Shown piece after piece: positions 8,997-18,667 of a stretch of 64,000 nucleotides of DNA (position 1 is its first letter; the number at the start of each line of letters is the position of its first letter). Made by a program: the position numbers and the translations under genes. A model generated the notes under the pieces. The model saw only the letters and a program-made list of their open reading frames with translations, was not told the DNA's origin and did not search any database. Source of the DNA: JBHELB01 sp041859045 (GTDB lineage: Bacteria; Hydrogenedentota; Hydrogenedentia; Hydrogenedentales; SLHB01); NCBI GenBank assembly GCA_041859045.1, contig JBHELB010000060.1:1-64000 (forward strand), given 5' to 3'.

Positions 8997-10394
8997 TTAC
9001 TGTGCTAACGCCGGCAGACTGGCCGCCGCAATGGACTGCCCGACGCGCCGCGCTTTTTCATCGGGGAGCTGTATTTTGATCCGCGCTGCCAACTCGGGGA
9101 ATTCACCTGCCAGCACCTCGCATGCGCCATCGACCAGCAACGCGCCGCCCCGACCCGAGGTACAACGTCCCAGCACAAGCACGTGTTCGAGCGTGTAGAA
9201 ATCGGCGTAATGCGCGATCGCGTAGCCGAGGAAGATGCCCATGCTGCGCCAGATATTCAGCGCGCCCTCGTGCCCCGCCTCGAGCTTTTCTTGCACGAGC
9301 TTGAGGCGCTCGGCATCGGTGACGTCCGTGGGGAGCGCGATGCCCGCCTTCGGCGCGAGGCGGAACACGCACTGTTGCGACAAGTACAGCGCGCCCACGC
9401 CCTGGTCTCCCGACCATTCATCCGCGGGGGCGGTGGGCGCGTAGTCGATCGGCGCAAATGCCAGTTCATTCAGCCAACTCGTGATGTTGCCCTCGGGCGT
9501 GACGTAGCCCCCGGCCTCGCTCGAGCCGAGCGCGATGCCGAGCACGCTATTTGCCTCCAGTGACATCGAACCGGCCAACGCCGTGACTTCGCCGTCGTTC
9601 ACCACTTCGAACGGAACACCGAACTCGCGCCCGAGCCGTTCAAACAACGTGTGGACTTCGCCAAAACGTTCTTTCGGCACCCCGCGAAACAGCGACGCCA
9701 CGCGCGGGCGGTTGTCGATGATGACGCCCGCGGAACTGCCGCCAATGGCGTCGACGCGCGGCATCTTCGAGGCCGCTGTGCGCAGGGCTTCCCGGATCTC
9801 GCGATAGTGGTATTCGGGATCCGTCTGCTTGCGCGGTTCCCAAACGACCTCCTCGCTATAGATCGCTTCGCCGTCGATCACCGCGGAGACTTTTCGATCC
9901 GACGCGCCGAGATCAAAGCCGATGCGGCAGCCTTCGAGGTGCCGCCCGAGGCGTCGCGCGGACTCTTGCGCCAACGGCACATCCTCCACCGCACAGGGGA
10001 CGATCGTGAACGGCCTGCCGTATACCGATTCGCCCATGAACTGATGGTCAAACGCGCGGGCCGCGCCGGGGCTGTAGACCTTGCGCAGGTGTTCGCCGAT
10101 CGCGTTCGGGCCGCCGACGTAGACGCGCCATCCGCCCCGCTGCCACAACAGGAATTTCAACACGCGCTCCGCATACATCAAGTTGGCGTCGAACTTAGGG
10201 TGGCCTTCGGGGAAGACGTAAGTTTCGAAACGCGACATCGCGCCCGGTTCGCGCTCGAGCCCAAACACGAGCGGAACGCCGCCGGTGGCGTCCACCTCGC
10301 GCAGAAACGCGCGATTTGCCAACACCGCCGGTCGAAACGTTTCCTCAAGCGGCGGAAGGCATCGCGGCGGAACGAGATCAAAACTACTGGTCAT
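8997..10394 (-). CDS. ROK-like ASKHA-fold protein with an N-terminal extension
   Basis: 465 aa. The central part (from about residue 157) is an actin-like ATPase/sugar kinase fold: IGFDLGASDRKVSAVIDG is the phosphate-1 loop, VNDGEVTAL fits the catalytic Asp region, and VLGIALGSSEAGGY is phosphate-2. The CxCGxxGC zinc motif of classic ROK kinases is absent. About 150 residues precede the fold. SD GGGGAG lies 9 nt before ATG 10394. It could be a divergent glucokinase or a non-enzymatic sensor. Confidence 0.65.
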   Translation of the reverse strand: MTSSFDLVPPRCLPPLEETFRPAVLANRAFLREVDATGGVPLVFGLEREPGAMSRFETYVFPEGHPKFDANLMYAERVLKFLLWQRGGWRVYVGGPNAIGEHLRKVYSPGAARAFDHQFMGESVYGRPFTIVPCAVEDVPLAQESARRLGRHLEGCRIGFDLGASDRKVSAVIDGEAIYSEEVVWEPRKQTDPEYHYREIREALRTAASKMPRVDAIGGSSAGVIIDNRPRVASLFRGVPKERFGEVHTLFERLGREFGVPFEVVNDGEVTALAGSMSLEANSVLGIALGSSEAGGYVTPEGNITSWLNELAFAPIDYAPTAPADEWSGDQGVGALYLSQQCVFRLAPKAGIALPTDVTDAERLKLVQEKLEAGHEGALNIWRSMGIFLGYAIAHYADFYTLEHVLVLGRCTSGRGGALLVDGACEVLAGEFPELAARIKIQLPDEKARRVGQSIAAASLPALAQ

Positions 10395-10447
10395 CGCATG
10401 GAACTCCCCTGCAAATATGATATGACAAAATGGCCGTGGAAACCCTG

Positions 10448-11116
10448 TTACGAGCCCTGGCTCGCGGCGTCTCCGCTGCGGTTGATGGTAATGCGCACCG
10501 GATTGCCCAAAAGCGTGGTCGTCCGATCCGCGGGCGCGGTCGCCGTGTCGGGGTTAACGTCCGCGACTTGAGTTCCCTCCGGCATCAGCAACGCATCCGC
10601 CTCCACCCGCGCCAATAACTCTTCTGTGGGCGCAGTCAGATGCGTCGGCACAATAACCGGCCAGAGTTGCGGAGTGCGATAAGCGTCACTTCCAAGCAAG
10701 AAATTTTTGGTCGCAAGGAGTTCATCGTTCGCGAACAGTTTGACACGAACAACCACCGGGACCCCCAGGCGGATGTCTCTCACTTTCACCGTCACAAGCA
10801 GCGGCAACGCCTCGGGAATGGGCGGATTCACCGCCATGCGCACAAGGCTCACTTCATGCCGCGCGTCCTCGATGCGTTCCTCCTTAATATTGGCGGGCAT
10901 GGGCTCCAGCGAGGGCAGCAGCGAAATGCTCACCCGTTGCTCGACGTCGCCGACCTTCAGTTGCGGTCCTTTCACGACATTGAGCGACGTGTCTCCCGGC
11001 GCTGCGGTCGATTCCGCCCCCTGGGCGGAATTCGCGGCCTCGCCTGAAGTCGAAGTCGCTTGGGGTTGACACGCAGCCAAGGCCACCGTCGCTAGCAGCA
11101 CCCATACCCAACGCAT
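10448..11116 (-). CDS. predicted lipoprotein of unknown function
   Basis: 222 aa with a lipobox ALAAC (Cys16) after a short signal peptide, then an Ala/Ser/Thr-rich linker and a beta-rich domain with no family I recognise. Start 11116 is chosen because the AGGAGG SD at 11126-11131 abuts the ATG at 11125 but stands 9 nt from the ATG at 11116. Divergent from a second lipoprotein gene, sharing a 217-nt regulatory spacer. Confidence 0.65.
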   Translation of the reverse strand: MRWVWVLLATVALAACQPQATSTSGEAANSAQGAESTAAPGDTSLNVVKGPQLKVGDVEQRVSISLLPSLEPMPANIKEERIEDARHEVSLVRMAVNPPIPEALPLLVTVKVRDIRLGVPVVVRVKLFANDELLATKNFLLGSDAYRTPQLWPVIVPTHLTAPTEELLARVEADALLMPEGTQVADVNPDTATAPADRTTTLLGNPVRITINRSGDAASQGS

Positions 11117-11280
11117 AAGATGCATCCTCCTGCTTTTTCTCAAGAAACGCCCGCCCGCGGGCACGAACCGTCGCACAATCACCGGGATCAAACCACACTC
11201 ATGCCCTGCCGCGCAACTGCTGCTCCAAGAAAACGAACAGAAGGTTTCCTTGGTCTTCATATGCTACACTGACACTCGCT

Positions 11281-11300
11281 GGGTCAAATGACCCTATAGT
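11281..11300 (+). promoter_or_regulatory. palindrome GGGTCAAATGACCC abutting a TATAGT -10
   Basis: A perfect 6-bp-arm palindrome (11281-11294) is followed at once by TATAGT (11295-11300), a good -10 for the lipoprotein gene starting at 11334. An operator here would overlap the promoter spacer and act as a repressor site. No good -35 at 17 nt was found. Confidence 0.45.
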
Positions 11301-11333
11301 GGGGGGAGTTGCCGAAGAACGGAGGGACTTGCG

Positions 11334-12347
11334 ATGAAAATGCGTACGCTGTTGCAGCAAACCATACGGAAATGCCTGTGGATGTCCATGCTCGTGATGA
11401 CGTTGGCGATGGCGGTGGCGGCATGCAGCCCGCAGGTCCCCTCGCCGCCGGCACCGCAACCGTCTGCGCCGCCTGAGGCGACTCCGGCTGCTCCGGTCGA
11501 AACGGCAGCCCCGCTCGAGACGTCGTCGTCCGCGCGCGAAGAGACCCCCGTGGCGGATGTGTTCGGCGAGGTTCCGCAGGGGTTGGCCACGCTCGACGCG
11601 GTTACGAGCGATATCGCGGCGCGTTGGGCCAAGCTGGATTCGCTTCGCGCGGCGTTCGTGGCGTATTCGCTGTATACCGCGCCCGGCTCGACCGAACAGA
11701 CCATGCGCGAAATTCGCGGCTCGGGCGAAATGCTCAAGCGTGACAATGCCTTCTGGTACGCCGCGACGCTGACCGTGAGCGAATCGGCGGGGGCGAACCG
11801 GCTTGCGGTGAGCCTGGGATTCGATGGTTTCTCGGCCTTCGAAGAGCTTATGCAGCCCGCGGAAACCCCCGATCAAACATCCAAACCCGTTTTCCATTCA
11901 GGGAAGCCGGACAGCGGCGTTTTCGAGTACCTGCCGGGACTGCTTCCTGTGGATACGCCGCTGGCGAAAGTGTTGGGCGGCGACTACACCCTTACGCTGG
12001 AGCAGGATGCCGCGTTGCTCGATCGCCCGGTGTACGTCATCAAGGCGCAGAAGACTTCTGCGGATCCGGCGGCGGCGCTCGGCGATACGATCCATTATTT
12101 CATCGACAAGAAAACGGCGGTTCCGCTACGCGTCGAGTGGCGACGCAGCGACGAGCAGCCGGTCGCGCAGTTTGAACTCACGCAGTTCGAGGCGAATGCC
12201 CCGGTCGATCCGGGACGTTTTCGCGGAGCGCCCATGGCCGAATCCACTCCGCCCGAGAGCACGGCGGCTCCCGCCGTAACGACGACGTTTCCGCCCGAGG
12301 TGTCGGCGCAGATTCAGATCGAGCCTCCGGCCAAGACCGAGGGATAG
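11334..12347 (+). CDS. predicted lipoprotein with LolA/LolB-like fold
   Basis: 337 aa. Signal peptide and lipobox AVAAC (Cys31), then a Pro/Ala-rich linker to about residue 75. The region from there resembles outer-membrane lipoprotein-sorting proteins: a TMREIRGSGEMLKRDNAFWY strand pair, IHYFIDKKTAVPLRVEW and an FELTQFEANAPVDPGRF end, typical of LolA-like beta sheets. The last ~50 residues are low complexity. Probably envelope-anchored; cargo or role unknown. Possibly co-transcribed with menF 28 nt downstream. Confidence 0.62.
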   Translation: MKMRTLLQQTIRKCLWMSMLVMTLAMAVAACSPQVPSPPAPQPSAPPEATPAAPVETAAPLETSSSAREETPVADVFGEVPQGLATLDAVTSDIAARWAKLDSLRAAFVAYSLYTAPGSTEQTMREIRGSGEMLKRDNAFWYAATLTVSESAGANRLAVSLGFDGFSAFEELMQPAETPDQTSKPVFHSGKPDSGVFEYLPGLLPVDTPLAKVLGGDYTLTLEQDAALLDRPVYVIKAQKTSADPAAALGDTIHYFIDKKTAVPLRVEWRRSDEQPVAQFELTQFEANAPVDPGRFRGAPMAESTPPESTAAPAVTTTFPPEVSAQIQIEPPAKTEG

Positions 12348-12375
12348 GCTTGAGCGCACGCGGAAGCCGCAGGAG

Positions 12376-13767
12376 ATGACCCAGGTGTTGCACTCGGAGA
12401 TGCTAGACCCGAGCGACGCGCGCAGCACCCTTTACGCCCTCGTGGAACAGGCGCTTGAAACGCCGCCCGACGGCGGGCGTCCGTGCGCGTTGCGCGTGGA
12501 GACGCCCGTGCGCGGATGCGATCCGCTGACCTGGCTCGCGGCGCAGCGCGAGAGCGTGCGCGTGTTCTGGGCGGATCGTGCGGGGCGTTTTGCAATTGCG
12601 GGCGTGGGCGCGGCGGATCGCGTGCGCGTTTCGACCGCCGATGCGCTGCCCGCTCAACTCGCGTCGATTCGAAACACAATCGCAGGCGCACACCCGGATC
12701 TTCGCTACTATGGCGGTCTTCGTTTCGATCCCGGGCGTGAACCGGATGCCCTGTGGCAACCGTACGGGGCGGGCACATTTCACCTGCCTCAGTTCGAGCT
12801 GTTGCATCGCGGGGGGCAGACCACGCTCGCGTGCAATCTCGTGTTGCGCAATGGAAGCAAGACGGCGCTCGATGAGATTGGCGAAGGCCTCGATCGACTC
12901 GAGTTCCCGGACATGCCGGGCGCTCTTCATGGCGCGGCGCCAGCCACTCGCACGGATCACCCCAATCAACAGGATTGGGCCGTTGCACTCCGGCATATCC
13001 TTGAGGATATCGCGGCGGGTCGGGTCGAGAAAGTGGTCATGGCGCGGCGTAGCGACCTCGTTTTTTCTAATGCGCCCGATCCGTTCAACGTCCTCCGCGC
13101 GCTCGCCGCGCAAACCGCACGCGCCTACCATTTCTGCATCGAACCCGAGCCGGGCACCGCGTTCCTGGGGGCATCGCCGGAGCGTTTGTTTTTGCGAAAG
13201 GCGCGCTTCATCGAGAGCGAGGCCGTGGCGGGCACCGCGCCGCGCGGCGCGACGGAAGAAGAAGATCGCCGCCTTGCCTCATCTCTCTTGGAAGACGACA
13301 AAGAACTGCGCGAGCATGCCTTTGTCGTGGAGGCGGTGCGCGCCGCGCTCGATCCGTTGTGCGCTACGTTGCACGCGGATACGGGGACGTCCGTGTTAAA
13401 ACTCCCCGCGTGCCAGCACCTGTTCCGCCGCATCGAGGGCATTCTCAACGCGCGTGAGGCCGACGCCGCGCTGCTGGCCGCGTTGCACCCCACGCCGGCC
13501 GTTGGCGGCTGGCCACGCAAAGAGGCGCTCGCGCGGATCACCGCACTGGAACCGTTCGACCGGGGCTGGTACGCCGGTCCGGTGGGCTGGATCGGCAACG
13601 ACGAGGCCGAGTTCGCCGTGGCGATTCGTTCGGGATTGATGCATGGAAACACACTGTCCCTGTTCACCGGCGCGGGTATTGTGCGTGGCTCGAACCCCTC
13701 GTCGGAATGGACGGAACTCGAAAGCAAAATGAAAGCGTTCATGAACGCCCTGCAATACAATGCCTGA
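12376..13767 (+). CDS. menF: isochorismate synthase
   Basis: Converts chorismate to isochorismate for menaquinone. The chorismate-binding C-terminal domain is clear: FLGASPERLF, ESEAVAGTAPRG, KLPACQHLFRRIEG, HPTPAVGG, FDRGWYAGPVGW and FTGAGIVRGSNPSSEW. 463 aa is normal. The start is uncertain: AGGAG directly abuts ATG 12376, so GTG 12385 (9-nt spacing) or ATG 12400 may be used. It overlaps menD by 8 nt. Confidence 0.92.
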   Translation: MTQVLHSEMLDPSDARSTLYALVEQALETPPDGGRPCALRVETPVRGCDPLTWLAAQRESVRVFWADRAGRFAIAGVGAADRVRVSTADALPAQLASIRNTIAGAHPDLRYYGGLRFDPGREPDALWQPYGAGTFHLPQFELLHRGGQTTLACNLVLRNGSKTALDEIGEGLDRLEFPDMPGALHGAAPATRTDHPNQQDWAVALRHILEDIAAGRVEKVVMARRSDLVFSNAPDPFNVLRALAAQTARAYHFCIEPEPGTAFLGASPERLFLRKARFIESEAVAGTAPRGATEEEDRRLASSLLEDDKELREHAFVVEAVRAALDPLCATLHADTGTSVLKLPACQHLFRRIEGILNAREADAALLAALHPTPAVGGWPRKEALARITALEPFDRGWYAGPVGWIGNDEAEFAVAIRSGLMHGNTLSLFTGAGIVRGSNPSSEWTELESKMKAFMNALQYNA

Positions 13768-15472
13768 TCCCATACGCAATGCAAACGCTCTCTGGGCCGG
13801 ATTGATTGTCGAAGCGCTGCGGCGCGGCGGAATCGAGATGTTCTTCATTGCGCCGGGGTCTCGCTCGACCCCGCTGACCACCGCCGCGGCACGAAACACG
13901 CGCGTGAACACGCAGGTCCACTTCGACGAGCGCGGTCTGGCGTTCGGCGCAGTCGGCTATGCCCGCGCCACGGGCCGACCGGCAGCGCTCATTTGCACGT
14001 CGGGAACAGCGGGGGCGAATTTCCTTCCCGCAGTGGTCGAAGCATCGAACGCGGGCGTACCGTTGATCGTATTGACCGCCGACCGACCGCCAGAACTCCA
14101 GGGCGTCGGAGCGAATCAGACCATCGACCAGGAACGTCTCTACGGCGCGCACGTCCGCGCATATTTCGCGTTGCCTACGCCCAGTCCAGACGAAGCGCCT
14201 GCCTGCGTGCTCAACACGGTCGCGGACGCGGTGCGCCACGCCTGCGTCGCGCCCCCCGGGCCGGTTCACATCAACTGTCCTTTCCGAGAGCCGTTGGAGT
14301 TTGCGCCCGAAGCCGGAGTGGAAGAGCTTCACCTCGAGCTGTTGAGTCTGTGGCGCCCTGTGCCGCAACCCACGCCTCATGCGGATCTTGCCGTGCCCCC
14401 GCTTGATCCGCAGCGCGGGCTTCTTGTTGTGGGCCGACTGCGCGATGAGACCGAGCGCGAGGCCGTGCGGCAACTGGCGCAGACGTTGCAGTGGCCCGTT
14501 TTTGCGGATATCACGTCAGGACTGCGGCTTGGCCATGCGGAACCGCCGTTTGCACCGTTTCACGACCACGCGCTACTGGTGGAAGAGGCGTTCGTCGCGC
14601 CGGATGCGATCTTGCATCTCGGTGGCGCGTTCACGTCGAAGCGTCTGCTCACATGGCTGGGCCGCGTGCGCCCGCAGACCTATGTGCACGCCGACGCCGA
14701 TCCGCGCACGCTCGATCCGAACCACCAAGTCACGCATCGCTTGCGCGGCCCGCTGCCGGCGCTCTGCGCGGCGCTTGCCGATGCGGCTCAGCCCTGTCGC
14801 GATGTCGCGTGGAGCCGTGCCGTGTTTGATGCGTCGCGCTGTGTCGGCAACAGTATGCGCGAACTGGACACGACATCGGAACTCAGCGAGCCCGCCGTCG
14901 CCCGCGCGGTCTCGCGGATGCTTCCCGGCGAGCACGTGTTGTTCCTCGGCAACAGCATGCCGATTCGCGACATGGATATGTTTGCCGTTGCGGATGGGAA
15001 GCGCGCCCCCGTCCATGCCAATCGCGGGGCGAGCGGCATCGATGGCTGCATCAGCACCGCTGCAGGACTCGCGCTGGGTGCGCGACGGCCGGTCACCGCA
15101 ATCCTCGGCGATCTTTCGACCCTGCACGACCTCAATGCGCTCGCGTGGATCGCTCGTGAACGTCTACCGGTCACACTCATCGTCATCAACAACGACGGCG
15201 GCGGCATTTTCCATTTTCTACCGATCGCGCAACAGGCGGACGTCTTTGAGCCGTTTTTCGTAACACCACACGGACTTCGGTTTGAAAAGGCTGCAGAATT
15301 GTTTGCAATACCGTATGATAGGCCACAGACCCTTGCGGAGTTCCGGGAAGCCTATGGGCGCGCCGCAGGTTCCGGCGGACCAGCGCTCATCGAAATTCCC
15401 TCGAACCGCGAGGCGAACGCGGCCGTTCATGCGGCGCGGCGGCGCGCCGTGCAAGAGAGTGGACCGAGGTAA
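13760..15472 (+). CDS. menD: 2-succinyl-5-enolpyruvyl-6-hydroxy-3-cyclohexene-1-carboxylate synthase
   Basis: Thiamine-diphosphate enzyme, second step of the menaquinone branch (isochorismate plus 2-oxoglutarate). The N-terminal Pyr domain has FIAPGSRSTPLT, HFDERGLAFGAVGYARATG with the cofactor-activating Glu, and ICTSGTAGANF. The PP domain has ILGDLSTLHDLNAL and VINNDGGGIFHFLP, the GDG...NN Mg/ThDP motif. 570 aa matches the family. Sits between menF and menH. Confidence 0.95.
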   Translation: MPDPIRNANALWAGLIVEALRRGGIEMFFIAPGSRSTPLTTAAARNTRVNTQVHFDERGLAFGAVGYARATGRPAALICTSGTAGANFLPAVVEASNAGVPLIVLTADRPPELQGVGANQTIDQERLYGAHVRAYFALPTPSPDEAPACVLNTVADAVRHACVAPPGPVHINCPFREPLEFAPEAGVEELHLELLSLWRPVPQPTPHADLAVPPLDPQRGLLVVGRLRDETEREAVRQLAQTLQWPVFADITSGLRLGHAEPPFAPFHDHALLVEEAFVAPDAILHLGGAFTSKRLLTWLGRVRPQTYVHADADPRTLDPNHQVTHRLRGPLPALCAALADAAQPCRDVAWSRAVFDASRCVGNSMRELDTTSELSEPAVARAVSRMLPGEHVLFLGNSMPIRDMDMFAVADGKRAPVHANRGASGIDGCISTAAGLALGARRPVTAILGDLSTLHDLNALAWIARERLPVTLIVINNDGGGIFHFLPIAQQADVFEPFFVTPHGLRFEKAAELFAIPYDRPQTLAEFREAYGRAAGSGGPALIEIPSNREANAAVHAARRRAVQESGPR

Positions 15473-15475
15473 ACG

Positions 15476-16276
15476 ATGCCCAAAGCCCAAGGGCTCTATT
15501 ACGAGTCGTACGCGGATCACCAGCCCGAGACTGTGATCTTGTTGCACGGGTTTATGGGCACCCACGCGGACTGGGCCGACGTTAGCCTGGCGCTGGCCGA
15601 ACATTTCCGCGTTATCGCCATCGATCTTCCGGGGCATGGCGAATCGCGTCTCATCGAAGATCAACCGTTCTGCGATTTGCGCCACACGGCTTCCGCCATA
15701 GTGGGCCTGGTCTCCTCGCTTGGACTCAACAAGATCTCCCTCGTTGGGTACTCGATGGGGGGGCGCATTGCGTTGTATCTTGCACTTCTTTTCCCGGAGC
15801 GCGTGCGGCGCCTCGTGATGGAATCCGCGACGCCGGGACTCTCGAGCGAAGACGAGCGACTGCAGCGCCGCGCGCTCGATACCGCGCTATCCATCGAACT
15901 TGAGACGGGAGACTTTGCGGACGTGGTGCGGCGGTGGTATGCGCAACCGCTGTTCGAGACCTTGCGTCAGCGGCCGGACTTCGAGGCCATCGTGCAGCGG
16001 CGTCTCGCGAACGATCCCAAGCAACTGGCCCAAGCGCTGCGCCATCTCAGCCTTGGCGCGCAGCCCAATCTCTGGCCCGCGCTGGCGCGGCACAGCACGC
16101 CGTCGTTGGCGCTTGCCGGCGCGCTCGATCAGAAGTTCACCATTATCGCGAAAACGATGGGCGCGCTCTGTCCGGCGATTCGCCCACAGATCGTGCCCGA
16201 TTGCGGCCACAACGTTCACCAGGAAAATGCGGACGAGTTTATCTCTCTTGTCCGCGAGTTTCTGACCACCGCTTGA
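15476..16276 (+). CDS. menH: SHCHC synthase-like alpha/beta hydrolase
   Basis: 266 aa alpha/beta-hydrolase. Oxyanion segment LLHGFMGTHADW, nucleophile elbow GYSMGGR (Ser) and late histidine DCGHNVHQEN make a full triad context. By position directly after menD (3-nt gap) it should remove pyruvate from SEPHCHC to give SHCHC. The later genes menC, menE, menB and menA are not in this window and must be elsewhere. Confidence 0.9.
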   Translation: MPKAQGLYYESYADHQPETVILLHGFMGTHADWADVSLALAEHFRVIAIDLPGHGESRLIEDQPFCDLRHTASAIVGLVSSLGLNKISLVGYSMGGRIALYLALLFPERVRRLVMESATPGLSSEDERLQRRALDTALSIELETGDFADVVRRWYAQPLFETLRQRPDFEAIVQRRLANDPKQLAQALRHLSLGAQPNLWPALARHSTPSLALAGALDQKFTIIAKTMGALCPAIRPQIVPDCGHNVHQENADEFISLVREFLTTA

Positions 16277-16385
16277 CGGGCAGGGCCATCGCACCAACAA
16301 GCGTCGCGCGCTACAACACAGGCAACAAAACTTTGGATCCTCTCCTGATCCCAGCAGAGAGGCAGCTACGAAAGGAACTCGAACG

Positions 16386-17075
16386 ATGTCCGAATTGTCT
16401 TTGCCCCTGTATACGGTGCGCCGTGCGGCGGTGCGGCCGTGTCTCGACGGTGAATGGGACGGCCCGGCCTGGCGCGAAGTCGAGCCGTTGACGGTTGCGC
16501 ACTATCATCCGAACAGCAGCGATCATCACCCGTTCACGCAGGCGAAATCGGTCTACGACGACAAGGCGATCTACGGCATCTTCCGCGTCGAGGACCGCTA
16601 CGTGCTCTCGACGCACCTCGGCTACCAGAGCCACGTGTATCGCGACGCGTGCGTCGAGTTTTTTGCGAAACCCAAGGCCGACAAGGGGCACATGAACTTC
16701 GAGATGAACTGCGGCGGTCACTTGTTGCTCCAGTACATCGAAGATCCGACCCGCACCGCCGACGGCTTCGTGAAATATGAGTGGGTTTCAGACGAAGTCG
16801 GCGCGCGCGTGCAGTTGCGCGGCTCGATGCCGGACAAGGTCGAGCCGGAACTCGAAGGTCCCGTGGTGTGGACCCTTGAATACGCGATTCCCTTCGCCGT
16901 GTTCGAGGCGTACGTTGGACCGTTGGGCGCAATCCCGGGCCAGACATGGCGCGTGAACTTCAATAAGTGCTCGGTCGACAATTCGCACCCGCACTGGGGA
17001 AGCTGGTCCTCCATCGGCGAGCGATTCGAGTTTCATCAACCGGAGCGATTCGGCTATCTGCATTTCGAGGCGTAG
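16386..17075 (+). CDS. CBM9-like carbohydrate-binding domain protein
   Basis: 229 aa, one beta-sandwich domain resembling the carbohydrate-binding family 9-like group: LDGEWDGPAWREVEPL at the start, FRVEDRYV, ACVEFFAKPK, then WTLEYAIPF and WRVNFNKC at the end. No signal peptide, which is odd for a secreted binding module; cytosolic members exist but are uncharacterised. Separated from menH by 109 nt, so it may be independent. Ends before a strong bidirectional terminator. Confidence 0.7.
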   Translation: MSELSLPLYTVRRAAVRPCLDGEWDGPAWREVEPLTVAHYHPNSSDHHPFTQAKSVYDDKAIYGIFRVEDRYVLSTHLGYQSHVYRDACVEFFAKPKADKGHMNFEMNCGGHLLLQYIEDPTRTADGFVKYEWVSDEVGARVQLRGSMPDKVEPELEGPVVWTLEYAIPFAVFEAYVGPLGAIPGQTWRVNFNKCSVDNSHPHWGSWSSIGERFEFHQPERFGYLHFEA

Positions 17076-17090
17076 CGTATTGACGCGATA

Positions 17091-17125
17091 AAGGCGCTGG
17101 TTTTTCGATACGGCCAGCGCCTTTT
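17091..17125. terminator. bidirectional rho-independent terminator
   Basis: A perfect 10-bp stem AAGGCGCTGG (17091-17100) / CCAGCGCCTT (17114-17123) with a 13-nt loop, ending in TTTT on the plus strand and a matching A/T run on the other side. It lies between the convergent CBM9-like and GT39 genes. Confidence 0.9.
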
Positions 17126-18667
17126 CTACATACCCCAGGCGTAAACGGTCACGTCTTTCGAACACGCCTCATCGATTCGGCGCATGTGCTGTTGCACCCA
17201 CGCGACATCCTCCGCAACGTAGCGGAGTCCCTCGAACCGCCGCCACTCCGCCAAGAAATACCCGCGCGGATGCTTCGCCATAAACGCCTGCAGCTCGCTC
17301 AGATCCTTGAGGCCCATTGAACCCGATTCGATGTACTCCCAGATCATCTCTCGGCTGGGGTACCACTCGTCGGCGCGTCCCACGTAATAGAGCGTGGTGA
17401 GGTAGGTCGTCGTGAGCACCGCCGCGCCGTCGAGCCGCGCGCGAACATACTGGCATGGCTCGCGCCACTGCGGGTGACTGTTGGCGAGCGTCTCGTGCGA
17501 GCCGTTGGCGACAACAAGGGTGCGCGATATAAGCCCGGCCTGCGACCACGCCAGACGCGCGCCGAACGCCACGATGACGATCGCCAATGCGGCACGGCCC
17601 CAGGACGCGCGCGCGGTAATCACGTATCGCGTGAGTTGAACGATCGCGTAGGCGTGCAGCGCAATGTAAAAAGGATACGCGAAGTACATGAAGCGATACC
17701 GGCGGTAGCCGATGCCAAACGTGAGCACCAGCACGGGCGCCCAGAACGCGAGCGCAAGATACCAGCCGCGCCGGCCTTCGCGCGCGATAATCCACACCGT
17801 GCCGAGCAACGACAGCACCCAGAACCCTACGCTGAAGTTTTCCCACAGGTACCGGAAGTAGAACAAGCGGTCATGCCGTTGCGGGTCGGCGGCGCGGTCG
17901 TCGAGTTGGCCGCCCAATCCCGACTCCTTGAACACGACCAGCTTGTCGGCCTGGGGCAGCGTGAGGTAGTAGCAGCCCATCGTGGCGGCCACCGTCACCG
18001 CGAGCGCCACGACAAAGAGAAACCAGCGGAGCCTCCGCGTGCGGTCGAACAGTCCCGCCCCTACCGCGAACAGACCGAGCGGCGCGATGAAGAGAATACT
18101 GTGCAACGCCGTGAGCACTCCGGCGACGTAGACGACGGCGGCGGCAAGCGCCTTCTTGAGCATGCTCCGGGCGCTTGGTTCTTCGAATAGGCTCCAGACG
18201 ATCCACAGCAGCAAGAGGTACAGGGTCTGTTGCAGCGCGTAGAACCGCGCCTCGCGCGCCCACGCCACCGCCCACGGCGACACCGCCAACAACAGCGCGG
18301 TAACGACCGCCGTGCCCGGTCCCGCGAGGCGACGCACGAGGAGAAATACGAGAACGACGTTTAGCGCGCTCAACAGCACCGATGGCGCGCGTACCGCCGC
18401 TTCCCCGTCGCCCAGGAGCGCAATCGTTCCCGCCAGCAGGTAGTTGTATGCCGTGGCGCTGCCGTAGGGATGTCCACTGGGCAGATGCGGCCAACCCGTT
18501 TCCAGAATTCCTTTGGCGACATAGAGATGGACCAACTCGTCGTGCCACAGCGCCGCGCCCGCCAGACGGTGTCCGCCCAGCGCCAGCGCCAGCAACACCG
18601 CTCCGCCAAGGGCATACATTTCCCAGCGGCGACGTAGGTGCAAGCCGATATCGCGGAATATGGTCAT
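17126..18667 (-). CDS. GT39-family membrane glycosyltransferase
   Basis: 513 aa polytopic membrane protein with a GT-C fold. The first periplasmic loop has the acidic pair in ALWHDELVHLYVAKG, as in ArnT/PMT-like enzymes that use polyprenyl-phosphate sugars. About ten hydrophobic segments follow, then a soluble C-terminal tail of about 100 residues. Acceptor unknown (lipid, protein or glycan). It stands alone, divergent from the protease gene. Confidence 0.83.
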   Translation of the reverse strand: MTIFRDIGLHLRRRWEMYALGGAVLLALALGGHRLAGAALWHDELVHLYVAKGILETGWPHLPSGHPYGSATAYNYLLAGTIALLGDGEAAVRAPSVLLSALNVVLVFLLVRRLAGPGTAVVTALLLAVSPWAVAWAREARFYALQQTLYLLLLWIVWSLFEEPSARSMLKKALAAAVVYVAGVLTALHSILFIAPLGLFAVGAGLFDRTRRLRWFLFVVALAVTVAATMGCYYLTLPQADKLVVFKESGLGGQLDDRAADPQRHDRLFYFRYLWENFSVGFWVLSLLGTVWIIAREGRRGWYLALAFWAPVLVLTFGIGYRRYRFMYFAYPFYIALHAYAIVQLTRYVITARASWGRAALAIVIVAFGARLAWSQAGLISRTLVVANGSHETLANSHPQWREPCQYVRARLDGAAVLTTTYLTTLYYVGRADEWYPSREMIWEYIESGSMGLKDLSELQAFMAKHPRGYFLAEWRRFEGLRYVAEDVAWVQQHMRRIDEACSKDVTVYAWGM

